Part shown: one piece after another, positions 39,763 to 48,243 of the stretch
Layout of the letters: the number at the start of each line of letters is the position of its first letter
How positions within the stretch are numbered: the first letter of the stretch is position 1
DNA from: JAOSJL01 sp963704035
Lineage (GTDB): Bacteria; Actinomycetota; Acidimicrobiia; IMCC26256; JAOSJL01
DNA length: 64,000 nt
Direction: 5' to 3'
Assembly: GCA_963704035.1 (NCBI GenBank)
Contig: CAVPGR010000004.1
Span: 930,001-994,000 of the forward strand
The notes under the pieces: model-generated
Database searches by the model: none
What the model was told of the DNA's origin: nothing
The model's input: only the letters and a program-made list of their open reading frames with translations
Program-made: the position numbers and the translations under genes

Positions 39763-39836
39763 TCACTACCCACTGCACCCGACCCGTCCGGAAAAGCGGG
39801 GGTACTCCAGGGGACGCTCGAGCCGAGGAGGTGCCG

Positions 39837-40809
39837 ATGTCGACGGTTGTGTCGGATGTGGCTGCCACAGAGACGGGCGGCGGACTGATGTCGCCACGGA
39901 CGTCCCGGTGTTCGGACGCGGGTGTCAGCGGGCGAGGTGCGGTCGTCGTTGATGGCCGTCGGTTGCTCAGCGCTCGAGATGTCGCGGTGTGTGTCGACGA
40001 CACGCTGGTGGGCTTGGTGACGATCGAGACCCTCCTCGGCGCCGACGAGCATCTGTTGTTGGAGGAGGTGATGGAACCCGATCCCCCACGGGTGGGCCCG
40101 GGTGCCGATCAGGAGGTGGCGGCGTGGAAGATGATCCATCGTGGTGAGAGCAGCCTCGCTGTGGTCGACGGCCAGGATCGGTTCGTCGGACTGATCCCGC
40201 CGACCCAGATGCTCGAGGTGCTCCTGCGGGAACACGAGGAGGATCTGCGTCGCCTCGGCGGGTTCCTCCACGACACTGCCCAGGCCAGGCTGGCATCCCG
40301 GTGAGGCCATTGGCCGCCGGTTGATGCATCGCCTGCCGTGGCTGGTGGTCGGGCTCGCCGGGGCGCTGGCGTCGGCGGTGTTGTTGCGAAGCTTCGAGGC
40401 GCGCCTGGCTGATCGGGTGTCGCTGGCGTTCTTCATCCCGCGGGATCGTGTATCTGGCCGGCGCGGTCGGGACCCAGACCGAGACGCTGGTCGTTCGTGG
40501 CCTCTCGGTCGGGGTGTCGGTGCGCAGCATCATCCGAGGTGAGGTCGTCACCGGATGCGTGGTGGCATTGCTGCTGGCGGTCATCACCTTCCCGTTCTGC
40601 TGGGGATCGCCGGGGAGGCGTCGGTGGCCTGGACGGTGATGTTGGCCGTGTTGGCGTCGTGCGCCACGGCCAGGCGACGGGGATGGTCCGCCGCGTGGCG
40701 ATGACGCGATCGGTCAGGTTGGCGTTCGGAATGCGGCCCGCCGGTGACCATCGTGCAGGATCTTCTTGTTCATCACGGTCTACCTGGGCCTGGCCGTCGC
40801 CCGATCTGA
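39837..40809 (+). pseudogene. mgtE: MgtE-family Mg2+ transporter, frameshifted (cassette A)
   Basis: ATG 39837 with GAGGAG upstream. A CBS-pair region (DDTLVGLVTIETLL, EVAAWKMIHRGESSLAVVDG, FVGLIPPTQML) leads to the MgtE membrane domain: LMHRLPWLVVGLAGALASAV, FIPGIVYLAGAVGTQTETL, VRGLSVGVSVRSIIRGEVV and PVTIVQDLL near the end. It lacks the N-terminal MgtE domain, as do other short homologues. Frame breaks near 40302, 40440 and 40600 and again before 40790. If intact it would be a gated magnesium channel. Confidence 0.7.
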
Positions 40810-40902
40810 TCACCGCGGCGAGGTCGATGCGCCGTCGCCGGCCGGCGACGTCGAATGTGGCACTCGTCTTGCTCGTTATCGCTTCCCGGGCGGCCGTGGT
40901 GT

Positions 40903-41306
40903 TTACCGATTTCGCCCACGTTGCGCGCGTTTATCGGGCTCGTAGCGCCTTGTAGACCTCGAAGAAGCGGCGGATCCGGACTGGAGGTGCTCGGGAAGGT
41001 CGGGCAGGTTCTGCACGGCGTCCCAGCGGGTCGGGTCGGGTACGAAGAGGTCTTGGCGTCGGGTCCGGCTCGATCGGCCATCAAGAAGAACGGCGACAGG
41101 GTGGCGCCCAGCAGCGACAAGGGAAGGTGGCCGTCGCCAGCACGAGAGCGTCGAGGGGATTGTGTCTTCGGCCAGGGCACGAAGGCAGGAACCGGAGTCG
41201 GGCGGGTAGCGGGTGCGGTGAACAGCAACTGGTCGATCCAGACCTCGCCGGTGTCGTGATCGATCTCGTATTTGTTGCGCGAGCCCTTGGGGACCTCCAC
41301 GATCAC
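40903..41306 (-). pseudogene. Inorganic pyrophosphatase remnant (cassette A)
   Basis: Minus strand. IVEVPKGSRNKYEIDHDTGE and IDQLLFTA are the N-terminus of a soluble family I pyrophosphatase. After several frame changes come ADRAGPDAK, DPTRWDAVQNLPDLPEHLQS, RRFFEVYKAL and EPDKRA, all in order, ending at 40903. At least four single-base indels, so not functional as written. Convergent with mgtE. Such PPase-MgtE neighbourhoods are unusual; no function is inferred from it. Confidence 0.65.
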
Positions 41307-41572
41307 CTCGACCTGCTAGTTCCGAGCCATCCATGGTCAGGTGTCCTTCGAAGTCGGAGCCGGCTCGCGGCCGGTGGGACCACCGGGGATGATGATACGT
41401 CGCAGGGCCTCGATGGTGGCCTCGAGCCTCGACTCGGTGTCTCGGGCGCGGCGGGGAGCACGAAGCCTCCGGGGTGGGTCGAGCGAGACGAACCCGCGTA
41501 CGGTGCTGCGGAGCGGCCGGGTCAGCATCACGATGCACCAGTATCACGATGCGATAGCGCGTTCGAGAGCCG
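41307..41572. other. Left over sequence of cassette A, no clear gene
   Basis: Between the pyrophosphatase remnant and the second tRNA copy there is only a minus-strand frame ending at 41337 with ESRLEATIEALRRIIIPGG, which may be the tail of a lost gene. No start, motif or family is recognised. Confidence 0.3.
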
Positions 41573-41619
41573 GCGCGCTCGGAGGGATTCGAATCCCCAA
41601 CCTTCTGATCCCAAGTCAG
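41573..41619 (-). repeat. tRNA-Arg 3'-half copy 2 (A/B boundary)
   Basis: 47 bases equal to the 3' half of the intact tRNA-Arg except one T-loop-flank base and two bases in the anticodon loop (loop reads CTTGGGA on the minus strand). The stop codon of the doc toxin (41616-41618) lies within it. Confidence 0.8.
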
Positions 41620-42034
41620 GTTCTCACGCCGGGGAAGACGACCCTCGCCCGGAGCCAGTCAGCGAACGATGCCTCGTCGAGACCTCTTCTGAGCTGTGTA
41701 CGGTAGCATTTCCCGCTCAGCTTCGTTGACGTCAGGGGGATCGGGATCCCACCGCCCGTCGTTGAGATCGACGAAGAGGACCAGCGAAGCCCACGCCGGG
41801 CGTGCTTGTTGCCGTCGGGGAGTGGGTGGTTCCAAGCGAGGTGACACGTCAGGACCGCAGCCTTGTCGTGAAGATCGGGATAGAACTCCTGCTCCCCGAA
41901 GCCGGCGGCGGAGCATGGAGCGCAGAGTCTGCCAGGTCAAGAAGGCCACGCGGCCTTGGCAAGAACCTCCGCCGAGACACCGTGACCTGCTCGGACAGCC
42001 ACAAGTACTCAGCCAGACTTATGAATCGCGTCAC
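41616..42034 (-). pseudogene. Doc/Fic-type death-on-curing toxin, frameshifted (cassette B)
   Basis: GTG 42034 overlaps the antitoxin stop (GTGA). Repaired reading: TRFISLAEYLWLSEQVTG, LADSALHAPAAGFGEQEFY, DKAAVLTCHLAWNHPLPDGN (Fic/Doc HPxxDGN motif), AWASLVLFVDLNDGRWDPDP, NEAEREML, and ASFADWLRARVVFPGVRT. Doc toxins phosphorylate EF-Tu or otherwise modify it and are blocked by the antitoxin. At least three frameshifts. The last codons and stop are inside the tRNA copy at the cassette edge. Confidence 0.72.
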
Positions 42035-42242
42035 TCGGCGAGCCGCTCGAGCAGCCCGCGATCTCGCTCGAGCAGCTTCTTCGCCCTTGCCGTGAAGTCC
42101 TCATCAGTTCGAACGCGTCGATTTCCGCAGCGAGCGCATCCACGATGAGTGCGTTCACGCTCGTGCCTCGAACACGAGCGACGGCCTCTGCCTCGTCAGC
42201 GAGTCCTTCGGGCATCCGAACAGTCGTCTGCTTTGCGGTCAT
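42031..42242 (-). CDS. Ribbon-helix-helix antitoxin (frameshift near the 3' end)
   Basis: ATG 42242: MTAKQTTVRMPEGLADEAEA, then VRGTSVNALIVDALAAEID, a typical RHH/MetJ-Arc DNA-binding fold. The frame breaks near 42110; the other frame gives RTDEDFTARAKKLLERDRGL and LERLAE before a stop that overlaps the toxin GTG start. The helical C-terminus would wrap the Doc toxin. Autoregulation by RHH binding to the promoter is usual in such pairs. Confidence 0.75.
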
Positions 42243-42311
42243 GATGTCATGATAGCGCGAGTGCGTCTTCACCGCGAGGCCTGATCCCGCGACGCCCGCC
42301 TTCGAGGTATT

Positions 42312-45300
42312 CGCTCACTCTCGACCGCCAGCAACAACGTGACCAAGTGGGCGAACATCGCCAACGCGTACTCCGCGTCGGACGAGCGCGGCCGCGGCGG
42401 GCTGGAACGGCGCTAGCTCGTGCTGGAACGGCTTCTTCTGGTACACGTGTGCGAGCACGTCGACGGTGAACTTCACGACGTTCGGCTTCGACTCGAGCGT
42501 GCCGGCAGGGCTCACAAACCTCTCGGCGACACTCGAGCTCCGCACGGCGCTCACCTACCTCAACCTCTTTGCCTCCGGCTCCATCTCGATGCAGGCCCAG
42601 GTGTGGAACGGCAGCAGCTGGGTGAACACCGGCTCGAGCACGTACCGGAGCGGGTACGGAGCCTTCAACACCTACTACACCGACAGTGTCACGGTCACTG
42701 GATTGACGAGCTCACAGCTCTCCGACTCGAACTTCCGCGTCGCCGTGAACGGCTCGTCGAACGGCGTCGGGTTCGGCATGCTCATGGACTACGTTCGCGT
42801 CATCGGTCCAGGACGGCGACGGCACCCACGGCCGGCACCGTGAACGACGGCGCGGGCTCCGACGTGGACTGGCAGACATCGACCTCGAGCATCCAGGCGA
42901 ACTGGTCGGGCTTCAGCGATTCGTGGCCGGGCATCGCCAGCTACGACTACGCGATCGGTACGACCACCGGCGGCACCCAAGTGAAGAGCTGGACGTCCGT
43001 CGGCACAGCCACCAGCGTGACGGCGAGCTCGCTCGCGCTGTCCGACGGGACCACCTACTTCGTGTCGGTACGCGCCACCGACAGCGACGGGAACACCAGC
43101 ACCGTCGCCACGTCCAACGGAGTCACCGTCGACACCACCGCACCCACTTCCGGCACGGTCAACGACGGCATGGGCGCCGACATCGACTGGCAGAACTCGA
43201 CGTCTACCATCCAGGCCAACTGGTCCGGGTTCTCCGACCGCGACGAGCGGCATCGCTAGCTACGACTACGCGATCGGCACGACCGCCGGCGGCACCGACA
43301 TCAACAACTGGACCAGCAACGCCAGCGCGACCAACGTCACCAACAGCTCGCTTGCGCTGTTCGACGGGACCACATACTTCGTGTCGGTACGCGCCACCGA
43401 CACCGTCGGGAACGTCAGCTCTGTTGCCACGTCCAACGGCGTGACCGTCGAAACCACCGCACCCACTTCCGGCACGGTCAACGACGGCATGGGCGCCGAC
43501 ATCGACTGGCAGAACTCGACGTCTACCATCCAGGCGAACTGGTCGGGCTTCAGCGATTGCGTCCCCGGGCATCGCGGGGTACGACTACGCGATCGGTACG
43601 ACCGCCGGCGGCACCCAAGTGAAGAGCTGGACGTCCGTCGGCACAGCCACCAGCGTGACGGCGAGCTCGCTCGCGGTGTCCGACGGGACCACCTACTTCG
43701 TGTCGGTACGCGCCACCGACACCGTCGGGAACGTCAGCTCCGTCGCCACGTCCAACGGCGTGACCGTCGACACCACCGCACCCACTTCCGGCACCGTGAA
43801 CGACGGCACCACCTCCGACATCACGTGGCAGAACTCGACGTCTACCATCCAGGCGGACCGGTCGGGCTTCTCCGATTCGACGACGGGCATCGCGAGCTAC
43901 GACTACGCGATCGGTACGACCGCCGGCGGCACCCAAGTGAAGAGCTGGACGTCCGTCGGCACAGCCACCAGCGTGACGGCGAGCTCGCTCGCGCCGTCCG
44001 ACGGGACCACCTACTTCGTGTCGGTACGCGCCACCGACGCCGTCGGGAACGTCAGCTCCGTCGCCACGTCCAACGGCATCACCGTCGACACCACCGCACC
44101 CACCCCCGGCACCGTGAACGACGGCACCACCTCCGACATCACGTGGCAGAACTCGACGTCTACCATCCAGGCCGACTGGTCCGGGTTCTCCGACGCGACG
44201 AGCGGCATCGCGAGCTACGACTACGCGATCGGCACGACCGCCGGCGGCACCCAAGTGAAGAGCTGGACGTCCGTCGGCACAGCCACCAGCGTGACGGCGA
44301 GCTCGCTCGCGTGCCGGACGGGACCACCTACTTCGTGTCGGTACGCGCCACCGACACCGTCGGGAACGTCAGCTCTGTTGCCACCTCCAACGGCGTCACC
44401 GTCGACACCACCGCACCCACCCCCGGCACCGTGAACGACGGCATGGGCGCCGACATCGACTGGCAGACCGCGGCGGAATTCAACGCGAATTGGTCCGGGT
44501 TCTCCGACACTGACAGCGGCCTCGCCGAATATCAATACGCGATCGGCACCACCGCCGGCGGCACCGACGTTCAACCGTGGACCTCCGTTGGGGTGGCGAC
44601 CAGCGCCTCGACCACGTCGGCAACGTTTGTCGTCGGGACCGTGTATTACGTTTCCGTCCGCGCCGTCGACGAGGTAGGGAACGTCAGCGCGCCCTCGACA
44701 AGCGACGGCACGGAAGTGCGGCTCCTTGTCACCGATGGAGCGGTCTCGGGCGTGGACATTCAGTACCAGGCCTCTACGGAGACGTTCGCGGCAGACTGGA
44801 CCGCGCTCGCCGCGGGGCTCGGACCCGACGTCGTCGGTTTCGAGTGGAGGATCGAGACTTCCGACTACACCCCCATCACCAACTGGCAGACGGTCGGACT
44901 CGCGACCTCCGCGAGTGCCGCCGGATTGTCCCTGACTCCCGGAGGGACCTACGTCGCACGAGTAGGTGCCGTGAACCAAGACACCTCGGTCAGCCCGATC
45001 GCGGTTTCCGATGGTGTAACGATCGACCCGTACGCACCCGAGATCGGCAGCATCACAATCGAGCAACCATCAGTCAATGCGGCCGGTGTAGTTCAGTCGC
45101 TCGCCGCGCCTTCCGGCCCGGAGATCACCGCAACGTGGAGTGGCTTCGTCGACGACATCAGCGGCATTGCCGGATACTCGTGGGCGGTCGGGACGTCGGC
45201 CGGCGCGCATGACATTACGGACTGGACCGATGCCGGCACGCTGACCCATGCGAGTTTCCCTCCTCCGAGCACTCGCACATTCTTCGTCTCGGTGCGCGCA

Positions 45301-45540
45301 ACCGACAGGGCCAGCAACTCGAGCGTCGCATCGAGTGACCCGATCTTGCCGGGCGCTGCCAAGAATCCGAACGACGCCGCACCGAACGACGCCGCACCGA
45401 ACGACGCCGCATTGCCCTTCACCGGCGTCAACTTCCTCGGTGCGCTAGGCATCGCAGCACTCCTCATCTTCGCCGGCGCGGCGCTGATGCTTACGCAGCG
45501 CGCTCGGAGGGATTCGAACCCCCAACCTTCTGATCCGTAG
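42312..45540 (+). pseudogene. Repeat-rich LPXTG cell-wall-anchored surface protein, 5'-truncated and frameshifted
   Basis: No start or signal peptide is seen; the frame opens after the antitoxin. A glycan-binding-like or structural head (VNFTTFGFDSSVPAGLTNLS, WNGSSWVNTGSSTYRSGYG) is followed by six near-identical 106-residue FN3/Ig-like modules, two diverged ones, an NDAAP triple repeat, sorting signal LPFTG (45412-45426), a membrane helix and QRARR. Sortase would link it to the wall. Frame breaks near 42390, 42815, 43238, 43567 and 44315. The last residues, RRDSNPQPSDP, and the TAG stop come from the tRNA copy at the cassette edge. Confidence 0.7.
42834..44742 (+). repeat. 318-bp tandem repeat array in the surface protein gene
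   Basis: Unit starts (GGCAC[C/G]GT[G/C]AACGACGGC) at 42834, 43152, 43471, 43790, 44108 and 44425, spacings 318, 319, 319, 318 and 317. The in-frame period is 318; each off-by-one unit holds a single-base indel that breaks the frame. Units are nearly identical at DNA level over long stretches, implying recent duplication or gene conversion. Confidence 0.85.
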
Positions 45541-45542
45541 TC
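45497..45542 (-). repeat. tRNA-Arg 3'-half copy 3 (B/C boundary)
   Basis: 46 bases identical to the intact tRNA-Arg gene from two bases past its 3' end to within the anticodon stem (anticodon ACG kept). On the plus strand it encodes the last residues and stop of the LPFTG surface protein. Confidence 0.85.
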
Positions 45543-45754
45543 CTTTCCCGCTCATGTCGGTTCGTGTTCGTTCGCTCGGGAGGCGTTGCGTTCATTCGGA
45601 CTCACGACGTCTCGCAGGACTCCCGATCTCGGTTCGAGACGGCCGATCCGGCGTCGTCCGTGCCACGAGCGCGCCCGGCTGCTCTGATTGGAGCTGCGGT
45701 CTTGGAGCCGTGGCGTCGTCGTTGCGCGATGTGCTCAAAGCGGCGCGTGCCCTC

Positions 45755-46879
45755 TCAGGCTCTCTGCAAGTAAGTTGTCGGCGCAGCTGAATCACGACTT
45801 GAGAACGTCAATGCCGTACCGCTCGTTGGTCCGCGGCGCCTGCGTGTCCGCACGTGCACCAGGTGGGTCAACTCCACGCCCGGCGCTGCCAACCACCGGT
45901 CGATCGGACCTGCAAGTCGGTCAGCGGTCTCGCGAACCGGATCAACACAAGGAACTGCGAGTTCATTCTCGAGCCGGGTCCGTTCGCTGCGGTACTCGGC
46001 CTCGGTAGACCGACTTGAATCAAGTGAGACTCCGGTGAGGGACGTCGGCGCGTCGAGCAGCACGCCGAGCATCTCGTAGGTCTTGGCGACATGTTCCACC
46101 GAGGGCATCCGCTGTTCGAATCCACCGAACCTCTCTTGCCCGAGGCGGTGGCAGATCACAATCATTTCCGGTCTCAACGTATGCAAGAGGGCGAACGCCG
46201 TCGGCGAATAACTCGGATGGAACAGCGACCCCTGGCCCTCGACGAGCACAATGTCGTAGCCGGCGCCCACATCCGCGAGCATCGCCTCGAGGTGGCCGGG
46301 TACGAAGTCAATCGGTATTGAATCGATGACGCGCCCTGTCCCACGAATGAGAACGCCCGTCTGGCCTGTCGCCAACCAGTCACAGCGAACCCCGCGCCGG
46401 CGCAGCGCGGAGTGGACGCAGACGGTCGCAGTCATCTTCCCGATGCTGTGCGACGTCCCCACCGTGAGCAGTGTCGGCGTGGCAAAGGTACGTCCCCGCG
46501 CGATGAGATTCTCTCCCGAGTGCAACGAGCGCAGGTCGACGATCCGAGGCCCAGGACCGAGAAAGTCGTGAAGACCATTTATCACCGATGCGCCAGCGGC
46601 GTGAGCGACCATGAGTTCTGAACGTTGGTGCGAAGACAGTCGCCCCCCTACTGGCGCAAAGCCGACGACTACGTCGTCGCCCTTCGCTACACCGGCGTCC
46701 GCCATCGCGGCAACGATTGGAATGGCAGGAAAGTCGGGATGAATCTCACTAGCGAGTGCGCGTTGGCACTTGGTATCGACGATTGCTCGAACATCCGGCC
46801 CACGAAATCGCAAGAGACCGTGCGCTGTCTTCGCCGTCTCAGGGTTCTCGATGCTCTCATCGGTATATAGGACGAACAC
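45755..46879 (-). CDS. DUF1611-family P-loop protein (cassette C)
   Basis: GTG 46879 is preferred (VFVLYTDESIENP; purine-rich GGAAGAAG upstream); an in-frame TTG at 46936 is possible. N-terminal Rossmann-like part, then P-loop VGTSHSIGKMTATV, RCDWLATGQTGVLI, LVEGQGSLFHPSYSPTAFAL, and MIVICHRLGQ. The family includes DgcN-type proteins linked to D-glutamate/D-amino acid metabolism and others without function. The C-terminus after WLAAPGVEL is Arg/Ser-rich and unlike the family, possibly read-through of foreign sequence. Confidence 0.75.
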   Translation of the reverse strand: MFVLYTDESIENPETAKTAHGLLRFRGPDVRAIVDTKCQRALASEIHPDFPAIPIVAAMADAGVAKGDDVVVGFAPVGGRLSSHQRSELMVAHAAGASVINGLHDFLGPGPRIVDLRSLHSGENLIARGRTFATPTLLTVGTSHSIGKMTATVCVHSALRRRGVRCDWLATGQTGVLIRGTGRVIDSIPIDFVPGHLEAMLADVGAGYDIVLVEGQGSLFHPSYSPTAFALLHTLRPEMIVICHRLGQERFGGFEQRMPSVEHVAKTYEMLGVLLDAPTSLTGVSLDSSRSTEAEYRSERTRLENELAVPCVDPVRETADRLAGPIDRWLAAPGVELTHLVHVRTRRRRGPTSGTALTFSSRDSAAPTTYLQRA

Positions 46880-46883
46880 GCTG

Positions 46884-47204
46884 TCACTTCTTCCCGGCCG
46901 ACCGTTGAACTCTGGTGGTCCCTGCAGAGGCGTCAAGCTCGACGTAGCTGCCCTCCGAAACGACTCGGGTGGCGTTGTGGGTGCGGAGTGCGGTCGAGTT
47001 CTTCAGGTCGGCCACAACAGCAACGAGATGTTGGATTCGGACCCAGCGTCTGGCTTCAATCGATGTCGTTGAGAGAGCTAGGTCGTCAGCTGCTTCGATG
47101 ACATTCGGCATGCTCCCGAACTCTTCGCGCACTTTCGCTTCCATGCTGACGAGATGCTCAGCGAGATCGGAGTCAGGGGCACGTTCCAGAATTTCTGGGT
47201 CCAC
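46884..47204 (-). pseudogene. Truncated nucleotidyl-cyclase-like gene (cassette C)
   Basis: 106 residues: DPEILERAPDSDLAEHLVSM, then RWVRIQHLVAVVADLKNSTA. The last part is the first strand of a class III cyclase domain, with metal-binding Asp in VADLKNST, but only about 25 residues of unrelated sequence follow, ending VQRSAGKK just before the DUF1611 gene. A second frame upstream (to 47350) may be its original N-terminus. The catalytic domain is mostly missing. A link to cyclic-nucleotide defence cyclases is possible but unproved. Confidence 0.45.
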
Positions 47205-47506
47205 TCTGGATCTGGCGCAGCTCTGATCAACTCAAGCAACATCGGCCGACTTCTCGCGCCAGCTGCGCACACCCGATCTCTCGCTGGTCGAACTGTACCG
47301 CGGCCCGGGACCATCAGCCGGAAGACTCCGGCCACGTACGCGTCGAGCATGGAGCCCTCGCCAACCCCGGCAGCGGGGTCGAGTTGTCAAGGTCCGGTAC
47401 CGTGTTCCGGGTTGGCTCCGGTAGTCGTGTTCCATTCCGTGCCCACCAGGCCCGGAGGCGGCACGCACAGCTAGTTGGACGCGCCGCTCAACCAGCACGA
47501 TCGGCT
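47205..47506. other. Right end of cassette C, no firm gene
   Basis: A minus-strand frame from 47350 (MLDAYVAGVFRLMVPGRG...) may be the 5' part of the truncated cyclase gene, separated by a frame change at about 47185. From 47350 to the tRNA copy nothing is recognised. Confidence 0.3.
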
Positions 47507-47555
47507 AGCGCGCTCGGAGGGATTCGAACCCCCAACCTTCTGATCCGCAGTCAGA
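47507..47555 (-). repeat. tRNA-Arg 3'-half copy 4 (C/D boundary)
   Basis: 49 bases with a single difference from the intact gene, at the first anticodon position (anticodon reads GCG instead of ACG). It ends inside the 5' side of the anticodon stem; D arm and 5' acceptor strand are missing. Confidence 0.85.
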
Positions 47556-47655
47556 GAAGGCTTGTGGAGAATCATGGGCGAAAGTGGGGAACTGTTGCGG
47601 CAGCTCGGTGTGTCGAACGGGCGCCCTCCCGCTCCCACAGCACCCCACAGGCGGG

Positions 47656-47676
47656 TCGGTGCCAACTCGGTGCCAA
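47656..47676. repeat. Tandem TCGGTGCCAA repeats beside tRNA copy 4
   Basis: TCGGTGCCAA at 47656-47665 and again at 47667-47676, one base apart, about 100 bases inside cassette D from its left boundary. Short iterated sites near an att core are typical arm-type sites of tyrosine integrases; this is an inference from position. Confidence 0.35.
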
Positions 47677-47721
47677 GGGAGCCATGCGCGACGACCCAGG
47701 GGCCATGTACGGTGCCGCGTC

Positions 47722-48231
47722 GTGAAACGGCTCGCCATCGCTGTCGGATTCCTCGTCGCCCTGGCCGCGTGCAGCAGCAGCTCAGACACGACCGACGCCA
47801 CCACCTCGACCACGGCAGCAGATACCACGACCACGATGGCGTCGGCCGTCGAGATCCCGACGGCCACCGAGGTCGCCGAAACGCTCAGTCAGGGCGGCCT
47901 CGCTATCACCTTCGACGTGACGGACACGACCGGCGTCGGAGACGACGCCGAGATCGACGATGCTCTCGTCACCCAAGCTGAGACCGCAACGGACGACTAC
48001 GACGTCTCGATCTTCGTGTTCACGGGATGCCCTGCGCGCGGCGCTAGCGAGGAACTCAGAGCAGCGAACCTCGCCGAGTCCGACGTGCCCGAGGATGCCC
48101 TGCCGTTCATGGCATCGGTCGGGTGTGCGGAGATCCTCGTGGAGCTCGCTGACGGCTTCCAGGTGTTCGACGTCGAGGGTGAGGTCCCGCAGGTCCAAGG
48201 GATCCTCGAGGGCACCTACGGGCCCTGCTGA
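47722..48231 (+). CDS. Small secreted lipoprotein (cassette D)
   Basis: 169 residues. GTG 47722 opens a lipoprotein signal (LAIAVGFLVALAACSSSS). A Thr-rich linker precedes a domain with TATEVAETLSQGGLAITFDV, SIFVFTGCP and ASVGCAEILVELADGFQVFD; its four cysteines could form disulfides outside the cell. No known family. It is 12 bases before the next gene, so probably co-transcribed. Confidence 0.65.
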   Translation: MKRLAIAVGFLVALAACSSSSDTTDATTSTTAADTTTTMASAVEIPTATEVAETLSQGGLAITFDVTDTTGVGDDAEIDDALVTQAETATDDYDVSIFVFTGCPARGASEELRAANLAESDVPEDALPFMASVGCAEILVELADGFQVFDVEGEVPQVQGILEGTYGPC

Positions 48232-48243
48232 GGCACGTGCATC

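Noticed and set aside
41341..41706. ORFs whose translations include LGGIRIPNLLIPSQ, RRDSNPQPSDP or GWGFESLRAR as if they were conserved peptides
   Set aside because: These peptides are translations of the tRNA-Arg 3' half in different frames. They recur in databases for that reason and are not protein homology. Only the surface-protein and doc ends were kept, because a real gene runs into the tRNA copy.
42834..44742. CRISPR or satellite DNA
   Set aside because: The 318-bp period is a multiple of three and encodes a repeated FN3/Ig-like module ending in a sortase signal; it is coding.
45543..45754. Possible small gene between tRNA copy 3 and the DUF1611 gene
   Set aside because: Short frames in several readings but no start signal, motif or protein-like composition that stands out.
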